Notes: a model not told the origin generated them from the letters alone. A stretch of 64,000 nt of DNA from Bradyrhizobium sp. DOA9 (GCF_000617845.2 NZ_DF820426.1:672086-736085), one strand, 5' to 3'. Positions 1-9,452 are shown, numbered from the stretch's first letter. Translations and numbers: made by a program.

Positions 1-1962
1 GCCGCGGACGAAGCGCCGGATATCCATCGAGCCCAGGATAACTGGCTGGTTCTGACTACGTGCGATGCTCGAATGGATCTGGCGAAATTGTGAAAGCAGC
101 ATCTCGCTTTGCCGATCCTCCAAAACCAGGTAGGGACCGACAGCGGTCTCGCGCACCCCACTGCGCACGATATCCTCAGTCTCGCGCTCGACGATAAAAG
201 CCGCCACAACACGATGGGCGTTGGCGTAGCGGTGACAGATCTGCCGCTTCAGAGCGGAGCGCACATATTCGGTGAGCAGTACGGCATTTTGTTCCCGTTC
301 GCTCCATTCTGCAAGCGCCTCCAAAACCAAACGGGTGTTCCGGATCGGGATGCCCTCGTCCAGCAAGCGACGTAGGACATCGGCGATGCGAGGGATCGGT
401 GTCGTGCGCAGCACCTCTTTCACCAGATCGGCATATTCCTGCTCCATCCGGCCAAGCAACTGACGCGTTTCCTGAATGCCCACCAGGCGCTGTGCATAGC
501 GTGTCAACGTTGACTGGACGCGCAAGGCGATGATTTCGCTCGGACGGTGGTGCCCTATTCCGGCTGCTTTGAGAGCAGGCGCATGGACTTGTTCGATCCA
601 GATCCGATTCGTGTCTGGGTCGTGCCAAAAGGGGATCCCGCTCAAATCGATGTTCGCCACGTCGTCATTAAGTAAGAGTTGTGCAGGGTCAATGGCGCCC
701 TCTTCTACGGGCACTCCTTCGACATCCACCCGGAATTGCGATTGGGGCAGGTGCTTTGCACTTTGGGCGGGAATGCGTGGAATTGTGATGCCAAGATCAG
801 CTGAAACCAGTCCCGAAACCCGAGCGACGCACTGCTCGAGTTCCCCTACGTCGATTGCCTGCATCAGGTTCGGCGCTAGCAACAGCGCAATTGGAAGTGC
901 CTCCGCGGGCACGGCTTGCTTCTGACCCTGTGCGGAAGCGGGAGCCGAACCGGTGGGACCGGCGCCGGCTTTGGGAGCGGTCTTGCCCTCTTGCACGCCA
1001 ACCTTGAGGAAGCTGGCGGCGGAGAAGAGCGCGGCCAGTATGACAAAGGGGAGCAAAGGGAAGCCAGGAACGAGCCCCATCACAAGCAAGACACAGGAGG
1101 CCAAGCGTAGGGCTTGTGTGCTGGCCGTAAGTTGGTTGACGATATCGGCGCCGAGATTGAGTTTGGAAGGACCGTTGACACGAGTAACAATGGTTGCTGC
1201 GGTAATTGACAGCAGCAGGGCCGGAATCTGCGAAATGAGCGCATCACCGATCGTCAGGATGGTGTATTGATGCATCGCCTCCTCGAGGGACATGCCCTTG
1301 GAGAGTGATCCGATCGTGATGCCGCCCAGCATGTTGATGCAGATGACTATAAGTCCGGCTATGGCGTCGCCCTTCACGAATTTCATAGCGCCGTCCATCG
1401 CGCCGTGCAGTTGGCTTTCTCGCTCCAGCGCGGCGCGCCGGCTGCGGGCTTCGTGCTGATCGATATGGCCGTTGCGCAGCTCCGCGTCGATCGCCATCTG
1501 CTTGCCCGGCAGCGCATCGAGCGTGAAGCGCGCCGATACCTCCGCCACCCGCTCGGCGCCCTTGGCGAGAACCATGAACTGCACCATGGTCACGATCAGG
1601 AATATGACAATGCCGACGGCGATGTTGCCGGATATGACGAAATCGCCGAACGTATGGATGATGCTGCCGGCATCGCCCTCGGCCAGGATCAGTCGCGTCG
1701 TTGCAACGGTAAGAGCGAGACGAAAGACGGTGGAGATCAGGATGACGCCCGGTAGGGACGAAAAGTCGAGCGGCGTGTTGAGATACAAGGCTACCATCAA
1801 CAGCAATATGGCCAACCCTAGATTGAATCCGATCAACATATCGATCACGATGATCGGGATCGGCATGATCATCATTCCGATCGCTAGAAGAAGCATCAAC
1901 GCGACCATCAAATCGGGGTGAGCCGGCGCGCGCGTGATGAGATTTCGTACAAAGTTGGCCAT
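1..1962 (-). CDS. rhcV: RhcV (SctV), T3SS export gate, C-terminus beyond window
   Basis: Inner-membrane export-gate protein of the FlhA/YscV/SctV family. Its N-terminal half forms membrane helices and its C-terminal half a cytosolic nonameric ring that receives substrates. The minus frame is open for 654 codons from ATG at 1962 (MANFVRNLITRAPAHPDLMV) to the window edge. It shows the family's hydrophobic helices, the conserved loop with GDAGSIIHTFGDFV, and the cytosolic part with GSMDIRRFVRG at the edge. About 40 residues are probably missing compared with a usual length near 690. It follows the YscY-like gene by 8 bp, so it is probably the last gene of the nopC-nopA-y4yQ operon. Confidence 0.95.
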   Translation of the reverse strand, partial: MANFVRNLITRAPAHPDLMVALMLLLAIGMMIMPIPIIVIDMLIGFNLGLAILLLMVALYLNTPLDFSSLPGVILISTVFRLALTVATTRLILAEGDAGSIIHTFGDFVISGNIAVGIVIFLIVTMVQFMVLAKGAERVAEVSARFTLDALPGKQMAIDAELRNGHIDQHEARSRRAALERESQLHGAMDGAMKFVKGDAIAGLIVICINMLGGITIGSLSKGMSLEEAMHQYTILTIGDALISQIPALLLSITAATIVTRVNGPSKLNLGADIVNQLTASTQALRLASCVLLVMGLVPGFPLLPFVILAALFSAASFLKVGVQEGKTAPKAGAGPTGSAPASAQGQKQAVPAEALPIALLLAPNLMQAIDVGELEQCVARVSGLVSADLGITIPRIPAQSAKHLPQSQFRVDVEGVPVEEGAIDPAQLLLNDDVANIDLSGIPFWHDPDTNRIWIEQVHAPALKAAGIGHHRPSEIIALRVQSTLTRYAQRLVGIQETRQLLGRMEQEYADLVKEVLRTTPIPRIADVLRRLLDEGIPIRNTRLVLEALAEWSEREQNAVLLTEYVRSALKRQICHRYANAHRVVAAFIVERETEDIVRSGVRETAVGPYLVLEDRQSEMLLSQFRQIHSSIARSQNQPVILGSMDIRRFVRG

Positions 1963-1970
1963 GAGAAGCC

Positions 1971-2393
1971 TTAATGTTGTTCGATTGCAGCTGTGCTGCC
2001 CCGCAACGAAACATAGCGTTTGAAGACGGCTTGCGCTTCGGTCATGCGGCCAGCGTGACGCAGCGCGTGGCTGCGCATCAGCATCAAGGGTAGACGCGAA
2101 GACGGCTCGTCATCCAGCTTGTCAAGCTTGTCCAATACCGACAATGCTTCGTCACCGCGACGCTCCGAGATGAGAGCGTAGGCCAGGAGACGGAGCAGGC
2201 CGATATCGTGGGACTGTTCGTGAGCGACCAGCCGCAACAGAGCCAGGCTTTTGGCGCCCTGTCCGCACGCAAGGTAGACGTAAGAATGCACGCAGAGCAG
2301 ATCTCGTTCCGGCCCGGAGATCAGCTCGACAGCAACGGCTTCGGAACCACGCTGTGTAGACGTGAAGTGTTGCACTTTGTCTGGCCCGGCCAT
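1971..2393 (-). CDS. YscY/SctY-like TPR chaperone (y4yS position)
   Basis: Predicted 140-aa helical TPR-type protein. The core (LLRLLAYALISERRGDEALS, then RSHALRHAGRMTEAQAVFKRY) follows the layout of Yersinia YscY, a small cytosolic chaperone that binds YscX and the export gate YscV. Its position supports this: it lies between a YscX-like gene (2 bp upstream) and rhcV (8 bp downstream), the same order as yscX-yscY-yscV in Yersinia. In rhizobial nomenclature a gene at this site is called y4yS. Assignment to SctY is inference from length, helical pattern and synteny. A generic TPR protein is the alternative. Confidence 0.7.
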   Translation of the reverse strand: MAGPDKVQHFTSTQRGSEAVAVELISGPERDLLCVHSYVYLACGQGAKSLALLRLVAHEQSHDIGLLRLLAYALISERRGDEALSVLDKLDKLDDEPSSRLPLMLMRSHALRHAGRMTEAQAVFKRYVSLRGSTAAIEQH

Positions 2394-2395
2394 CG

Positions 2396-2932
2396 CTAGC
2401 CTTTGATCAAGCCGTTGTGACTCTGCCGGAGCAGGATTAATCGCTGCAGCTCCAGTTGCAGAAGCGCGGCCCCTTCACGTGACACCAAATCGTCTGGCGC
2501 GGCTGATAGCGTATCAGCCAAACGCTCGAGAAGAAGGCCGTGTTGCTCTGGACGCAGAACAGAATGACGTAAGCGCGGTGTCACGAAGGTGAGCAGACTA
2601 TGCACGAGATTTGGCTCATTAAGCCAAGCGAGTTCCGAACCTGGCTCGATCTGACCTGGCGGGGCGCGCGCCTCGTCGAGATTGACGCGCGAAACTGCAT
2701 CGATCGAACTGAGCTTGAGCGCGCTCTCGATCGTGGCGTCCACCAACGGATCCAGCACGTCGCTGTGACGAGAAATTGAGGTGTGGCTCTTATTATCATT
2801 GCCACGCGTCCGATCAATCCCGATGGACTTGCCTCGAGAACTAACGGGCGTGATGGCAGATGCATGATGATCGACGTTTGGCTCCTGAAAAGAGGTGCCA
2901 GGCATGACGGGATTCGGGGGCAGCCTAGTCAT
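2396..2932 (-). CDS. YscX/SctX-like T3SS protein
   Basis: 178-aa protein. The first ~100 residues are polar and low-complexity, as expected for an exported N-terminus. The C-terminal 70 residues (ERLADTLSAAPDDLVSREGA, then LQLELQRLILLRQ) are amphipathic helix resembling the YscX C-terminus that contacts YscY. It sits directly upstream of the YscY-like gene and near rhcV, matching yscX-yscY-yscV gene order. In Yersinia YscX is an early secreted substrate needed for needle assembly. No catalytic motif is visible. Sequence similarity is weak, so this call rests mainly on synteny and C-terminal pattern. Confidence 0.5.
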   Translation of the reverse strand: MTRLPPNPVMPGTSFQEPNVDHHASAITPVSSRGKSIGIDRTRGNDNKSHTSISRHSDVLDPLVDATIESALKLSSIDAVSRVNLDEARAPPGQIEPGSELAWLNEPNLVHSLLTFVTPRLRHSVLRPEQHGLLLERLADTLSAAPDDLVSREGAALLQLELQRLILLRQSHNGLIKG

Positions 2933-2965
2933 GGTACTTTGCTTCCTTACCTGCGGCCTAAAACG

Positions 2966-3856
2966 CTAATAGGGTAGGGTGGCAAGCCGACCATCCCGGC
3001 TCAGCAAAACACGCCCTTCCTCAATCCCGCAGACGGTCCATCCATTGCCCAAGAGCGCGCCGACAAAATACTTTTGACCAGCAACGACAATATAGGGTTC
3101 GCTCCCGCGCCAAACAGCTTGGACCTCAATTGCTGGGGGCATCTTCTCAACCTTGATGGCGACCGCATTGACAAGCGTATAAGCGCCATTGCTATTTTGA
3201 TCAAACCGCTGCTGGACGTCTCGCCATGTGGCGAGCGAGGCGGGCGTAACGGTGCCGTCGGCGGTGACAACGCCCGCCCCAGAGCCGACCTTGATGCCGA
3301 CAAGGCCCGCTCTGTCAACTTCCTCTTGCAGCCGCTCGGCAGCTGCATTGGTGGCCAACGCATCAGTAGCGTTGAGCGCCAGCGTGGGTGCAATGGTCGT
3401 AGCAGGGGACGACCGACTTGACGCCACGGTGGTGTCGGCCTGGACAAAACTGGATGAGACTGCGCCAACCGCGGCAGAGCTGATCAGGACAAAAGTGAGA
3501 ACGGCGAGCGATATACGCCGGCGGTCGATGGAGCCAGCTTGTTTGTAGTCCTCCATCGTCCAGCGAATGGACATCACCCCGGCATGCAACACGACAGGAA
3601 GAGGGACAACAATGGGCTCATTCGCTAAAACAGTCTCGTGCCCCTCGATCCTGACGTCCCTCGCGAGGGCCTCGATCTCGATTGAATTGGAATGCGGGGT
3701 GACACGGAGATGCTGCGGTTCAAGGCCTTGTTCGACGAAGATTAGGTCTGCATCGAGGCTGCTGCCAATCAGACACGATCCGATCCCCACTTTACTTGTC
3801 AGCCCAGAATAACCCCCCGACAGCACTTCGAAATGCAGGAACTTTGGTTCACTCAC
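2966..3856 (-). CDS. y4yQ: Y4yQ, SctD-like inner-membrane ring protein
   Basis: 296-aa single-pass inner-membrane protein. Residues 1-100 form an FHA-like beta-rich cytosolic domain (KFLHFEVLSGGYSGL at the start). One transmembrane helix lies near residues 114-135 (RRRISLAVLTFVLISSAAVG). A periplasmic part with BON-like ring-building segments follows (VVTADGTVTPASLATWRDVQ). This is the SctD/YscD architecture, although shorter than YscD. It would form the outer of the two inner-membrane rings and pair with the lipoprotein RhcJ. It lies between nopA and the YscX-like gene in one minus-strand operon. Confidence 0.85.
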   Translation of the reverse strand: MSEPKFLHFEVLSGGYSGLTSKVGIGSCLIGSSLDADLIFVEQGLEPQHLRVTPHSNSIEIEALARDVRIEGHETVLANEPIVVPLPVVLHAGVMSIRWTMEDYKQAGSIDRRRISLAVLTFVLISSAAVGAVSSSFVQADTTVASSRSSPATTIAPTLALNATDALATNAAAERLQEEVDRAGLVGIKVGSGAGVVTADGTVTPASLATWRDVQQRFDQNSNGAYTLVNAVAIKVEKMPPAIEVQAVWRGSEPYIVVAGQKYFVGALLGNGWTVCGIEEGRVLLSRDGRLATLPY

Positions 3857-3967
3857 GGTCAGCTTCCTGAACAGCGAACGGGACCGTACGGCAAAACCGT
3901 ACGGCCCGTTGCGACTTCACAGACTAAGCAGCCAGGGAAGTGGGGCGGCGATGTCGCCCCTCATCCC

Positions 3968-4201
3968 TTACTGCACCCGCTCATCGGCCGCTTTTTTGAC
4001 AGTCGACAGCTCGGTCGAGACGACGCGAAGTTCCACATCCCTCTCAGCAGCCTTTGTGCTGGTCAAAGTCAGAGCGGCGATTTGCCGTTGGAATGCAGCC
4101 TCTCCAGCAGCTTCAGCAGCCGCGGAACCTGCTGCAGCAGCAGCGGTGCCAGCTGCCCCACCTGCAGTTGAGGTATGAGACGCACCAACATTCTTAGACA
4201 T
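3968..4201 (-). CDS. nopA: NopA, T3SS pilus/needle subunit
   Basis: 77-aa alanine-rich small protein, the major subunit of the rhizobial T3SS surface appendage. The chosen ATG at 4201 begins MSKNVGASHTSTAGGAAG and is preceded by an ideal aggaga ribosome-binding site. A start 11 codons earlier lacks one and is rejected. After a glycine/alanine stretch the rest is one long helix (AAFQRQIAALTLTSTKAAER), typical of needle proteins. It lies between nopC and y4yQ and is presumably transcribed from the tts box upstream of nopC. Confidence 0.85.
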   Translation of the reverse strand: MSKNVGASHTSTAGGAAGTAAAAAGSAAAEAAGEAAFQRQIAALTLTSTKAAERDVELRVVSTELSTVKKAADERVQ

Positions 4202-4272
4202 ACTATTCTCCTGTGTGCTCAATTTCGCCGCCACATGCGGCTCCTATTTCCTAACGTCGCAACATGCGGGCG

Positions 4273-4569
4273 TCAGGAATCCTCCTCTGTCTCGGCCATG
4301 ACATCGTCGAAATGGCTCATTGCACTATTCGCAAATTGGAGAGCAACGGCTCCCAAAGCGACGTTGAACGCTTGCTGCATAGCGGCTTCATGCGAGTTAC
4401 CGCCCGGAGTGGACGCGCCGCCGTTTGCGGGAATGTTTGCATCAGGCGATCGGCCATGATCCTCGCGCTCGCCAGGCTTGTGAGATCCATTTTTGCCGCC
4501 GCTGTTGCCGCCACCCGCATGGAGGTCAGCATCACCGTGCCTAGCGGCGCTAGAACTCGTAACGCGCAT
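4273..4569 (-). CDS. nopC: NopC, small secreted T3SS protein
   Basis: 98-aa protein with a disordered Ser/Gly-rich N-terminus typical of secreted substrates and a helical C-terminus (MQQAFNVALGAVALQFANSA). Size and position directly upstream of nopA match NopC, which is secreted by rhizobial T3SSs and discussed as a needle or effector component. It is the first gene after the tts box at 4631-4657, about 65 bp from the box. Confidence 0.85.
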   Translation of the reverse strand: MRVTSSSAARHGDADLHAGGGNSGGKNGSHKPGEREDHGRSPDANIPANGGASTPGGNSHEAAMQQAFNVALGAVALQFANSAMSHFDDVMAETEEDS

Positions 4570-4630
4570 CGGGTTCTCCTATGTCAATGCGATGTGTCAA
4601 TGGAGGCAGTATCCACCTTCCACTCTGCAA

Positions 4631-4657
4631 GTATTAGCTTTCGACAAGCTGACGAGT
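4631..4657 (-). promoter_or_regulatory. tts box for the nopC operon
   Basis: Reads on the minus strand as TCGTCAGCTTGTCGAAAGCT, an essentially perfect match to the TtsI-binding tts box. It lies about 62 bp upstream of nopC and should drive nopC-nopA-y4yQ-sctX-sctY-rhcV. Confidence 0.92.
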
Positions 4658-4659
4658 CG

Positions 4660-5465
4660 TAGAAACAATGAGCCGATGGCGGATCGTCATTGAACTTTTT
4701 CACCAGCAGACCGCATTTGAAAGGTTCCCGGCGAAAGCGGGAGATTAGATGGTTAAGACAAACAATTGTTTGTGGAGCTTGATCGGGTGAGCACGTTGCT
4801 CATCGCTTCGAAAGCGTTCAATTGCTGAAATACCAAAGCCGGAACTAAGAAAGTCGCTTTGGGCTCGACGTGTTGCAATCTCGGGCTTCTTGCGATGCCT
4901 CCGAGCTCTTTCGACAATTTGCTTCCGGTCGGGTAATACGGCGCGGAGCTTGAACTCGTCGGGAGCGAGGCCGAAAGCCAGAGTGACTGCCGATTCGCGC
5001 CCAGAGCGGTCCATCGGACCTGGCGGGCCCATGGCAGATCCGTCAATCGCGGCCCACTTTCACGGAGACCGAGCAGGAGCCTGTTGCTCGAGAAAGAGCC
5101 CTTTGGCTCCTACCGCTCTGGACCAATAGACCAATGTGCTCTCGATCCTTGCGCAACCGGCAGGCTCGGCGGCTGTCGCCGGTCTGTCGGGTATTGTTAC
5201 TGCATCGCGGTGTTGACAGGCGCCGCATGCAGTCAATGGAACTTCACAGCGGTAGACTGGGGTTTGAGGTCGGAGTCGAACGACCGAGTGCGGCCAACAT
5301 CGTTTGTGCGCAATGAAGAGCCGAAATAAGTTCCTCGGATTCGGGGCAGTCTCAAGAATGCTGGTGGAGCTTGCGCGACCTACTGCTCGGCAGAGAGGCC
5401 CAACCGCGCGGAGGTCGCGCAAGCTCAGTTTCCAGCGTGATCCTGAGAGGAACGCGTCGCTCCTC
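4660..5465. other. Gap between the nopC tts box and nopX, no confident gene
   Basis: About 800 bp. A 95-codon minus-strand frame (4745-5032) reads MGPPGPMDRSGRESAVTLAF, but it lacks a clear ribosome-binding site or recognisable family and may be chance. No IS ends or hairpin terminators were recognised here. Confidence 0.4.
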
Positions 5466-7265
5466 CTAGGCGTCAGCACCTGCAGCTTGTAAGCGCTCGG
5501 ACTCGATGCGGGCCTTCAGGTTATTCAAATAATCCTCCGCGTAGGACTCGGCCACCGAAACCGGCAGGTTGATGCCGGCCGTCGCTGCTTCTTGAATTGC
5601 CTGCTTCACCAAGCCTTCTCGCATTGCTAATTTGATCTCAGGACCGGCGATGCAACCCACCGCCTGTGCCGCAAGACTCAGCCCGCCTTCTTCCAGCGCT
5701 TGCTTTAGGTTGCCGCCACTGATGGCAGTGTGAAGAAGATTTGCAGCTTGCGCCTCGGCTTCGAGCACCATTGACGCCAGATCGGCCAATTCACCCAAAC
5801 CTGGAATGAAGCCAAGCACACCGACTGCTGTCGCGGCCCAGTCCAATACTTTAGAGCCAACTTTGAGCACGTCATTAAGTGCGTGCATGAAGGCGCCTCC
5901 GTTCTTTTTGGGAGACTTGATGTCGGGTTGGTCTGCCACGCCCATCGTCATGTCCGCGACCGCGTCCTGCTCGGCAGGCGTTCGGACGGCATGCGTCTTC
6001 ACTTGGTGGACGGTGCGGTTCGCACCCGACATGTTGTTGAAGAACTGGTTGAAGTCGCTGTTGCTGATGTTGCCGGAATCGACCGTATGCCCGCCGCCGA
6101 AGTCGAAGAACTTATGGTGCGTTTTGTAGCCCGTAATCGCGTTGTTCATCAACCCGAACAACACAGGATCGGAGAGCAGCTGGGAGGCCGCCTTTCGCAC
6201 CTCAGGCGTGAGGCTCTTATCATCGACCATGCTCGCCAGCTTTTGCCGGGTCAGATCGCCGTTCCCGAAGAACGCGCTTTGCCTTTTATTGATCGTATTG
6301 AGCGTATCGAGCTCGGCGTGCGTGAGACTCATCGATGATGAAGCAATCTGCAGGAAGTCCTCTTTGTGGACCTTGTCTATCGAGCCACCATACAACTGCT
6401 TCCATTCATCCGGGTGATTGAGGAAGTATTGAGCGGCCGCGAGGACCTGTGGCGGGCATTTGCCGGTTTCGGCTTCGCCATCGACGATCCGCTTGAAATC
6501 CGCAAGGCTCAGGTTCTTAGGCAGGTTGTCGGAATACCGATAGAGCTCGCGCAATGCATCGGTCTGGGTCATAACCGATGGCTCGCCATTGCCGGTGCCG
6601 TCGGAAGGGATGTAGTTTTGCGTATAGCTCTTTGCCCGCTGCTCCTGGAACGCACCAACCTGAGGGTGGTGATCGGAGAAGCCGGAGAGATCACCTGCTT
6701 TAATCTTCCCGCCGCAGCAGCCGTCACCTTGCGAGCCTATCGCATAGAAGAGCTCTGGGTCCTGTTGCAGAGCCTCGATCGCGGCTTTTAGATCCGGTGG
6801 TGTGGAGGGATCGTTGGCCAACTCTCCAAGAGATTTCCAATCCAGCGGGCATTTGTCTTTGTGTCGGTTCAGCACCGACACAATCTGCAGCTCGGCGTCA
6901 GTCAACGTGCCGCTGTTCCACGTGATCCTGGAGCTTTGTACGGGTGCCTCTGCAATCTTCGGTGCGCTCGCAGCGGAGGAGGACTCCATGGAGGATGGCT
7001 CTGGCGCCTGCTGACATGCGTCCAGTGCGGCCTTGATCTCCGGCGGGAGGATGTTCCGCACCTCCTGCGAGAGTTCCTCCGTCAGCTGCTTCGCTGAGTC
7101 TGCAGCCGCCGGATCCTGCGGTGTGGAATGGTCATCGACCTTGTCTTTCAACGAGAAACTAGCCAGCATCGCCTCGAAATTTGAAAGATCCCGCGCCGAT
7201 GAGGGCTCCGGCGCCAACCCGGACAAAGTGGAGCTGGCGGTTAGCGACAGGTTGTTGACTGACAT
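5466..7265 (-). CDS. nopX: NopX, T3SS translocon protein (NolX/HrpF family)
   Basis: 599-aa protein beginning MSVNNLSLTASSTLSG at the ATG at 7265. A gaggac ribosome-binding site precedes it; the frame is open further upstream, but that stretch contains the promoter. Two similar internal segments appear (TWNSGTLTDAELQIVSVLNR and SSSMSLTHAELDTLNTINKR), as in NolX/HrpF proteins. A hydrophobic membrane-insertion segment (VLDWAATAVGVLGFIPGLGE) lies near the C-terminus. NopX is thought to form the pore in the host membrane. It has its own tts box about 205 bp upstream. Confidence 0.95.
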   Translation of the reverse strand: MSVNNLSLTASSTLSGLAPEPSSARDLSNFEAMLASFSLKDKVDDHSTPQDPAAADSAKQLTEELSQEVRNILPPEIKAALDACQQAPEPSSMESSSAASAPKIAEAPVQSSRITWNSGTLTDAELQIVSVLNRHKDKCPLDWKSLGELANDPSTPPDLKAAIEALQQDPELFYAIGSQGDGCCGGKIKAGDLSGFSDHHPQVGAFQEQRAKSYTQNYIPSDGTGNGEPSVMTQTDALRELYRYSDNLPKNLSLADFKRIVDGEAETGKCPPQVLAAAQYFLNHPDEWKQLYGGSIDKVHKEDFLQIASSSMSLTHAELDTLNTINKRQSAFFGNGDLTRQKLASMVDDKSLTPEVRKAASQLLSDPVLFGLMNNAITGYKTHHKFFDFGGGHTVDSGNISNSDFNQFFNNMSGANRTVHQVKTHAVRTPAEQDAVADMTMGVADQPDIKSPKKNGGAFMHALNDVLKVGSKVLDWAATAVGVLGFIPGLGELADLASMVLEAEAQAANLLHTAISGGNLKQALEEGGLSLAAQAVGCIAGPEIKLAMREGLVKQAIQEAATAGINLPVSVAESYAEDYLNNLKARIESERLQAAGADA

Positions 7266-7470
7266 TATACGTCCTCTGATTTGAGATCGCACCACAAGCC
7301 GGTCATGTGGCGCAGCCCGAGAATCGCGACGAACAACGAGCAATAAATATTGATAGGATTTGATGGCTCCTACCACTTGCTTCCGATTGCTCAGTGCGCC
7401 CCAGCGCTCAGTTCCGCTACAATCTATAGGCACATCGCCGTCTAGATATTCACGCCGTATGGTAGGTTCG

Positions 7471-7493
7471 ATTAGCTTTCCAAAAGCTGACGG
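7471..7493 (-). promoter_or_regulatory. tts box for nopX
   Basis: Minus-strand reading CCGTCAGCTTTTGGAAAGCT matches the tts box consensus with about two differences. It faces nopX, 205 bp from the start codon. Confidence 0.88.
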
Positions 7494-7908
7494 CACTCAG
7501 AGGTTTCATAACGAGGCGCGAAATGAAAGTGTGAAAGGCGATGATGGTTCTTGATATCGGAATCGGCTTGCCTGTTTGGTTTCGATCGCTCACCTCCACG
7601 CCAACTAGCTCAAATCAATGCATCCGAGTCTGCCGCTCTGCGAATGGTCCCGTGCGCTGATTCCTGCAACAACGTCGCAGGTCTCGCAGCATCTGATGGT
7701 GAAATCACTCACACTTAGCGACCTCGCGCCTGTCCAACGAGAGTGTTGGCGCCTGCCCCGATGAGCCCAGAATGATCGTATGAGATTGACTGGCGTGGAT
7801 GCTCGAAAGAGTCCCGCGGTATTGTGCGGACCATGTTGCCCCGAGCGGATCGAAGCTCAGCTGCGCCTGGCATTCTTTATGTCATCGTGCTTATCCGCTT
7901 GGCGAGTG
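7494..7908. other. Gap upstream of nopX, no gene seen
   Basis: About 415 bp with no frame that has both a start signal and recognisable composition. It probably represents the nopX promoter plus the 3' flank of the decayed gene at 7909-8439. Confidence 0.5.
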
Positions 7909-8439
7909 TTAGGATGGGTTGAGACGAATAAAACCTTCTTCTTGCCATTCCACCCTGCGAGGCACACCCAGGTTGGAGGACGTGGTTGTCCGGGCAGCCC
8001 TAGTCGGTATGAGGTCGCGGCCTCTTAGCAGTTCGATCTGAGCAGGCGTAGCGGTTTGGCCTGTGAAGACCCACTCGTCCCTGGCGCGACGGCCGTTCGC
8101 CATGGCAGCCTCCTCAAGTTCCGGCGGAGCAACCCCTGCGGGCAACGCGAGCTCCGCTGGAGACCGCCCAGCGTGAGGTGACCCGGATCTTGCCAAACAA
8201 GGCATTGCCGAAATCGGAGGCGCCCACGCGGTGCTGAGCGATCGGCTGTTGCGAACTGGTCCGCTCGCCGCCGCTCAATGATGGCTCGACAACCGATGAT
8301 CTGCCTCCGAGGTCCTGCCAAATTCGTCCCGGCTGTATTCGGATAATTTTATGCAATGCGGCTCTCTCGGACTGGCGGGCGACGAGGACGAGTGGGACGC
8401 TGGGCTGTTGTCCGCCGGGCTTAGCGCGTTGAAGTCCAT
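7909..8439 (-). pseudogene. Possible TtsI-controlled effector gene, interrupted by an in-frame stop
   Basis: A minus-strand frame starts at ATG 8439 behind a good gggagg ribosome-binding site. It reads MDFNALSPADNSPASHSSSS, a Ser/Pro-rich start typical of T3SS substrates. It meets a TGA at 8275-8277 and continues in the same frame to a stop at 7909 (GVPRRVEWQEEGFIRLNPS). Another frame is open across 8114-8356, so frameshifts are an alternative to a single nonsense change. A tts box lies about 235 bp upstream. No family was recognised. It could be a decayed effector or a short 54-aa product. Confidence 0.4.
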
Positions 8440-8673
8440 CCTGTTCCTCCCTTTGGACAACGGAAGGACTTTCATTCTTATGCGACGAACCTCATTTACA
8501 TAGCAGAGTTCGTCGAGTTGTTCAAAAGCTCGCACGAGGCGTTAAAGCGGCAAAGCACGGTCACCGATGCTGCTGGCCAGGACTCTGGTTCGCATCCGTG
8601 GCTCCGGCCGGAACGCTTATTGCGCCGCCGTGCGGCATCGGCCATCTACATATCCGCGCGCTGACAATGGCAG

Positions 8674-8698
8674 CAGTCGCTTTCGAAAAGCTGACAGA
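8674..8698 (-). promoter_or_regulatory. tts box upstream of the decayed effector candidate
   Basis: Minus-strand reading TGTCAGCTTTTCGAAAGCGA is a near-perfect tts box. It points towards 8439 rather than towards nolW, whose 3' end lies just beyond it. Confidence 0.88.
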
Positions 8699-8750
8699 GG
8701 GCATAAACAGACGCATTGCACTTCTTCGTAGGCGATCTGTTGTCATCAGG

Positions 8751-9452
8751 TCATTTCTTACCTGCATCGGGTATGTGGACCATGCCATCTTGATGTGGTG
8801 CCTCCGGCGAAGGAGCGTCATTCGGTCGTCCTTCGCGAACGACCACGCTGGAGGATCCCCGAAACAGCATCAAAACCGACTCGTGCGGTGGCTTTTCGTC
8901 ACCGCTCGAGTTTCGCCGTGCCTGTGCCTCCGCCGCAAGTCCTTTGAGTGTTTGCTCCACAAGCGCGACAAAACGGGGTGGACCAGAGGCGAAGACGAGG
9001 CCATCTCCCGGTACGGCTCTTACGATGTAACGCTCGTCGGAGATTTTGAGCGCATCGAGCGCCGCCTTGAACGCATCAAAGCTGATTGGACTTAAGACCA
9101 AAATGCGGCTTTGCGCCTCATGCGCGTCGGATACATAGAGCACCAGCCCATCGTAATACCATTGAAGATTGTGGAGATTGATCAACCGTTCGAGGAACTC
9201 TCGCGGTGGGAGATCGGACATTCGCCCGCGAATCCGCCCCTTCACCCCGGTGCTGACATTGACTCTGATATTTAGGTTGTTGCCGAATTCCTGCAGTGCG
9301 GCCGCGAGGTCCTGATCCAAAACCGTGTAACTATAAGGCGTCGACGGCAGCGCCAGGGGAGCGCCGAGCGCCTCGACGGCGGCCAAGCAAATGAAAACAC
9401 CAGCATGGACAAGTTTCTTCAAGATGTGCCGCCTTGTAGATGGAATGAGCAT
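8751..9452 (-). CDS. nolW: RhcC1 (NolW), N-terminal part of the split T3SS secretin
   Basis: About 233 aa from the chosen ATG at 9452 (MLIPSTRRHILKKLVHAGVF), giving a signal peptide ending near LGAPLAL. An earlier ATG at 9548 would add 32 residues without signal-peptide character. The mature part carries the N0/N1 secretin domains (YTVLDQDLAAALQEFGNNLN, then VPGDGLVFASGPPRFVALVE). The beta-barrel secretin domain is absent and is supplied by RhcC2 at 19528-20982. Forms the periplasmic neck of the outer-membrane channel. Divergent from nopB. Confidence 0.9.
   Translation of the reverse strand: MLIPSTRRHILKKLVHAGVFICLAAVEALGAPLALPSTPYSYTVLDQDLAAALQEFGNNLNIRVNVSTGVKGRIRGRMSDLPPREFLERLINLHNLQWYYDGLVLYVSDAHEAQSRILVLSPISFDAFKAALDALKISDERYIVRAVPGDGLVFASGPPRFVALVEQTLKGLAAEAQARRNSSGDEKPPHESVLMLFRGSSSVVVREGRPNDAPSPEAPHQDGMVHIPDAGKK

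Noticed and set aside
1244..2014. 256-codon minus frame beginning MFRCGAAQLQSNNIKAS
   Set aside because: Out of frame with rhcV, Arg/His-rich, and explained as a shadow of that gene.
7266..7496. 77-codon extension of NopX
   Set aside because: It includes the tts box and promoter. MSVNNLSLTASS with its ribosome-binding site is the usual NopX start.
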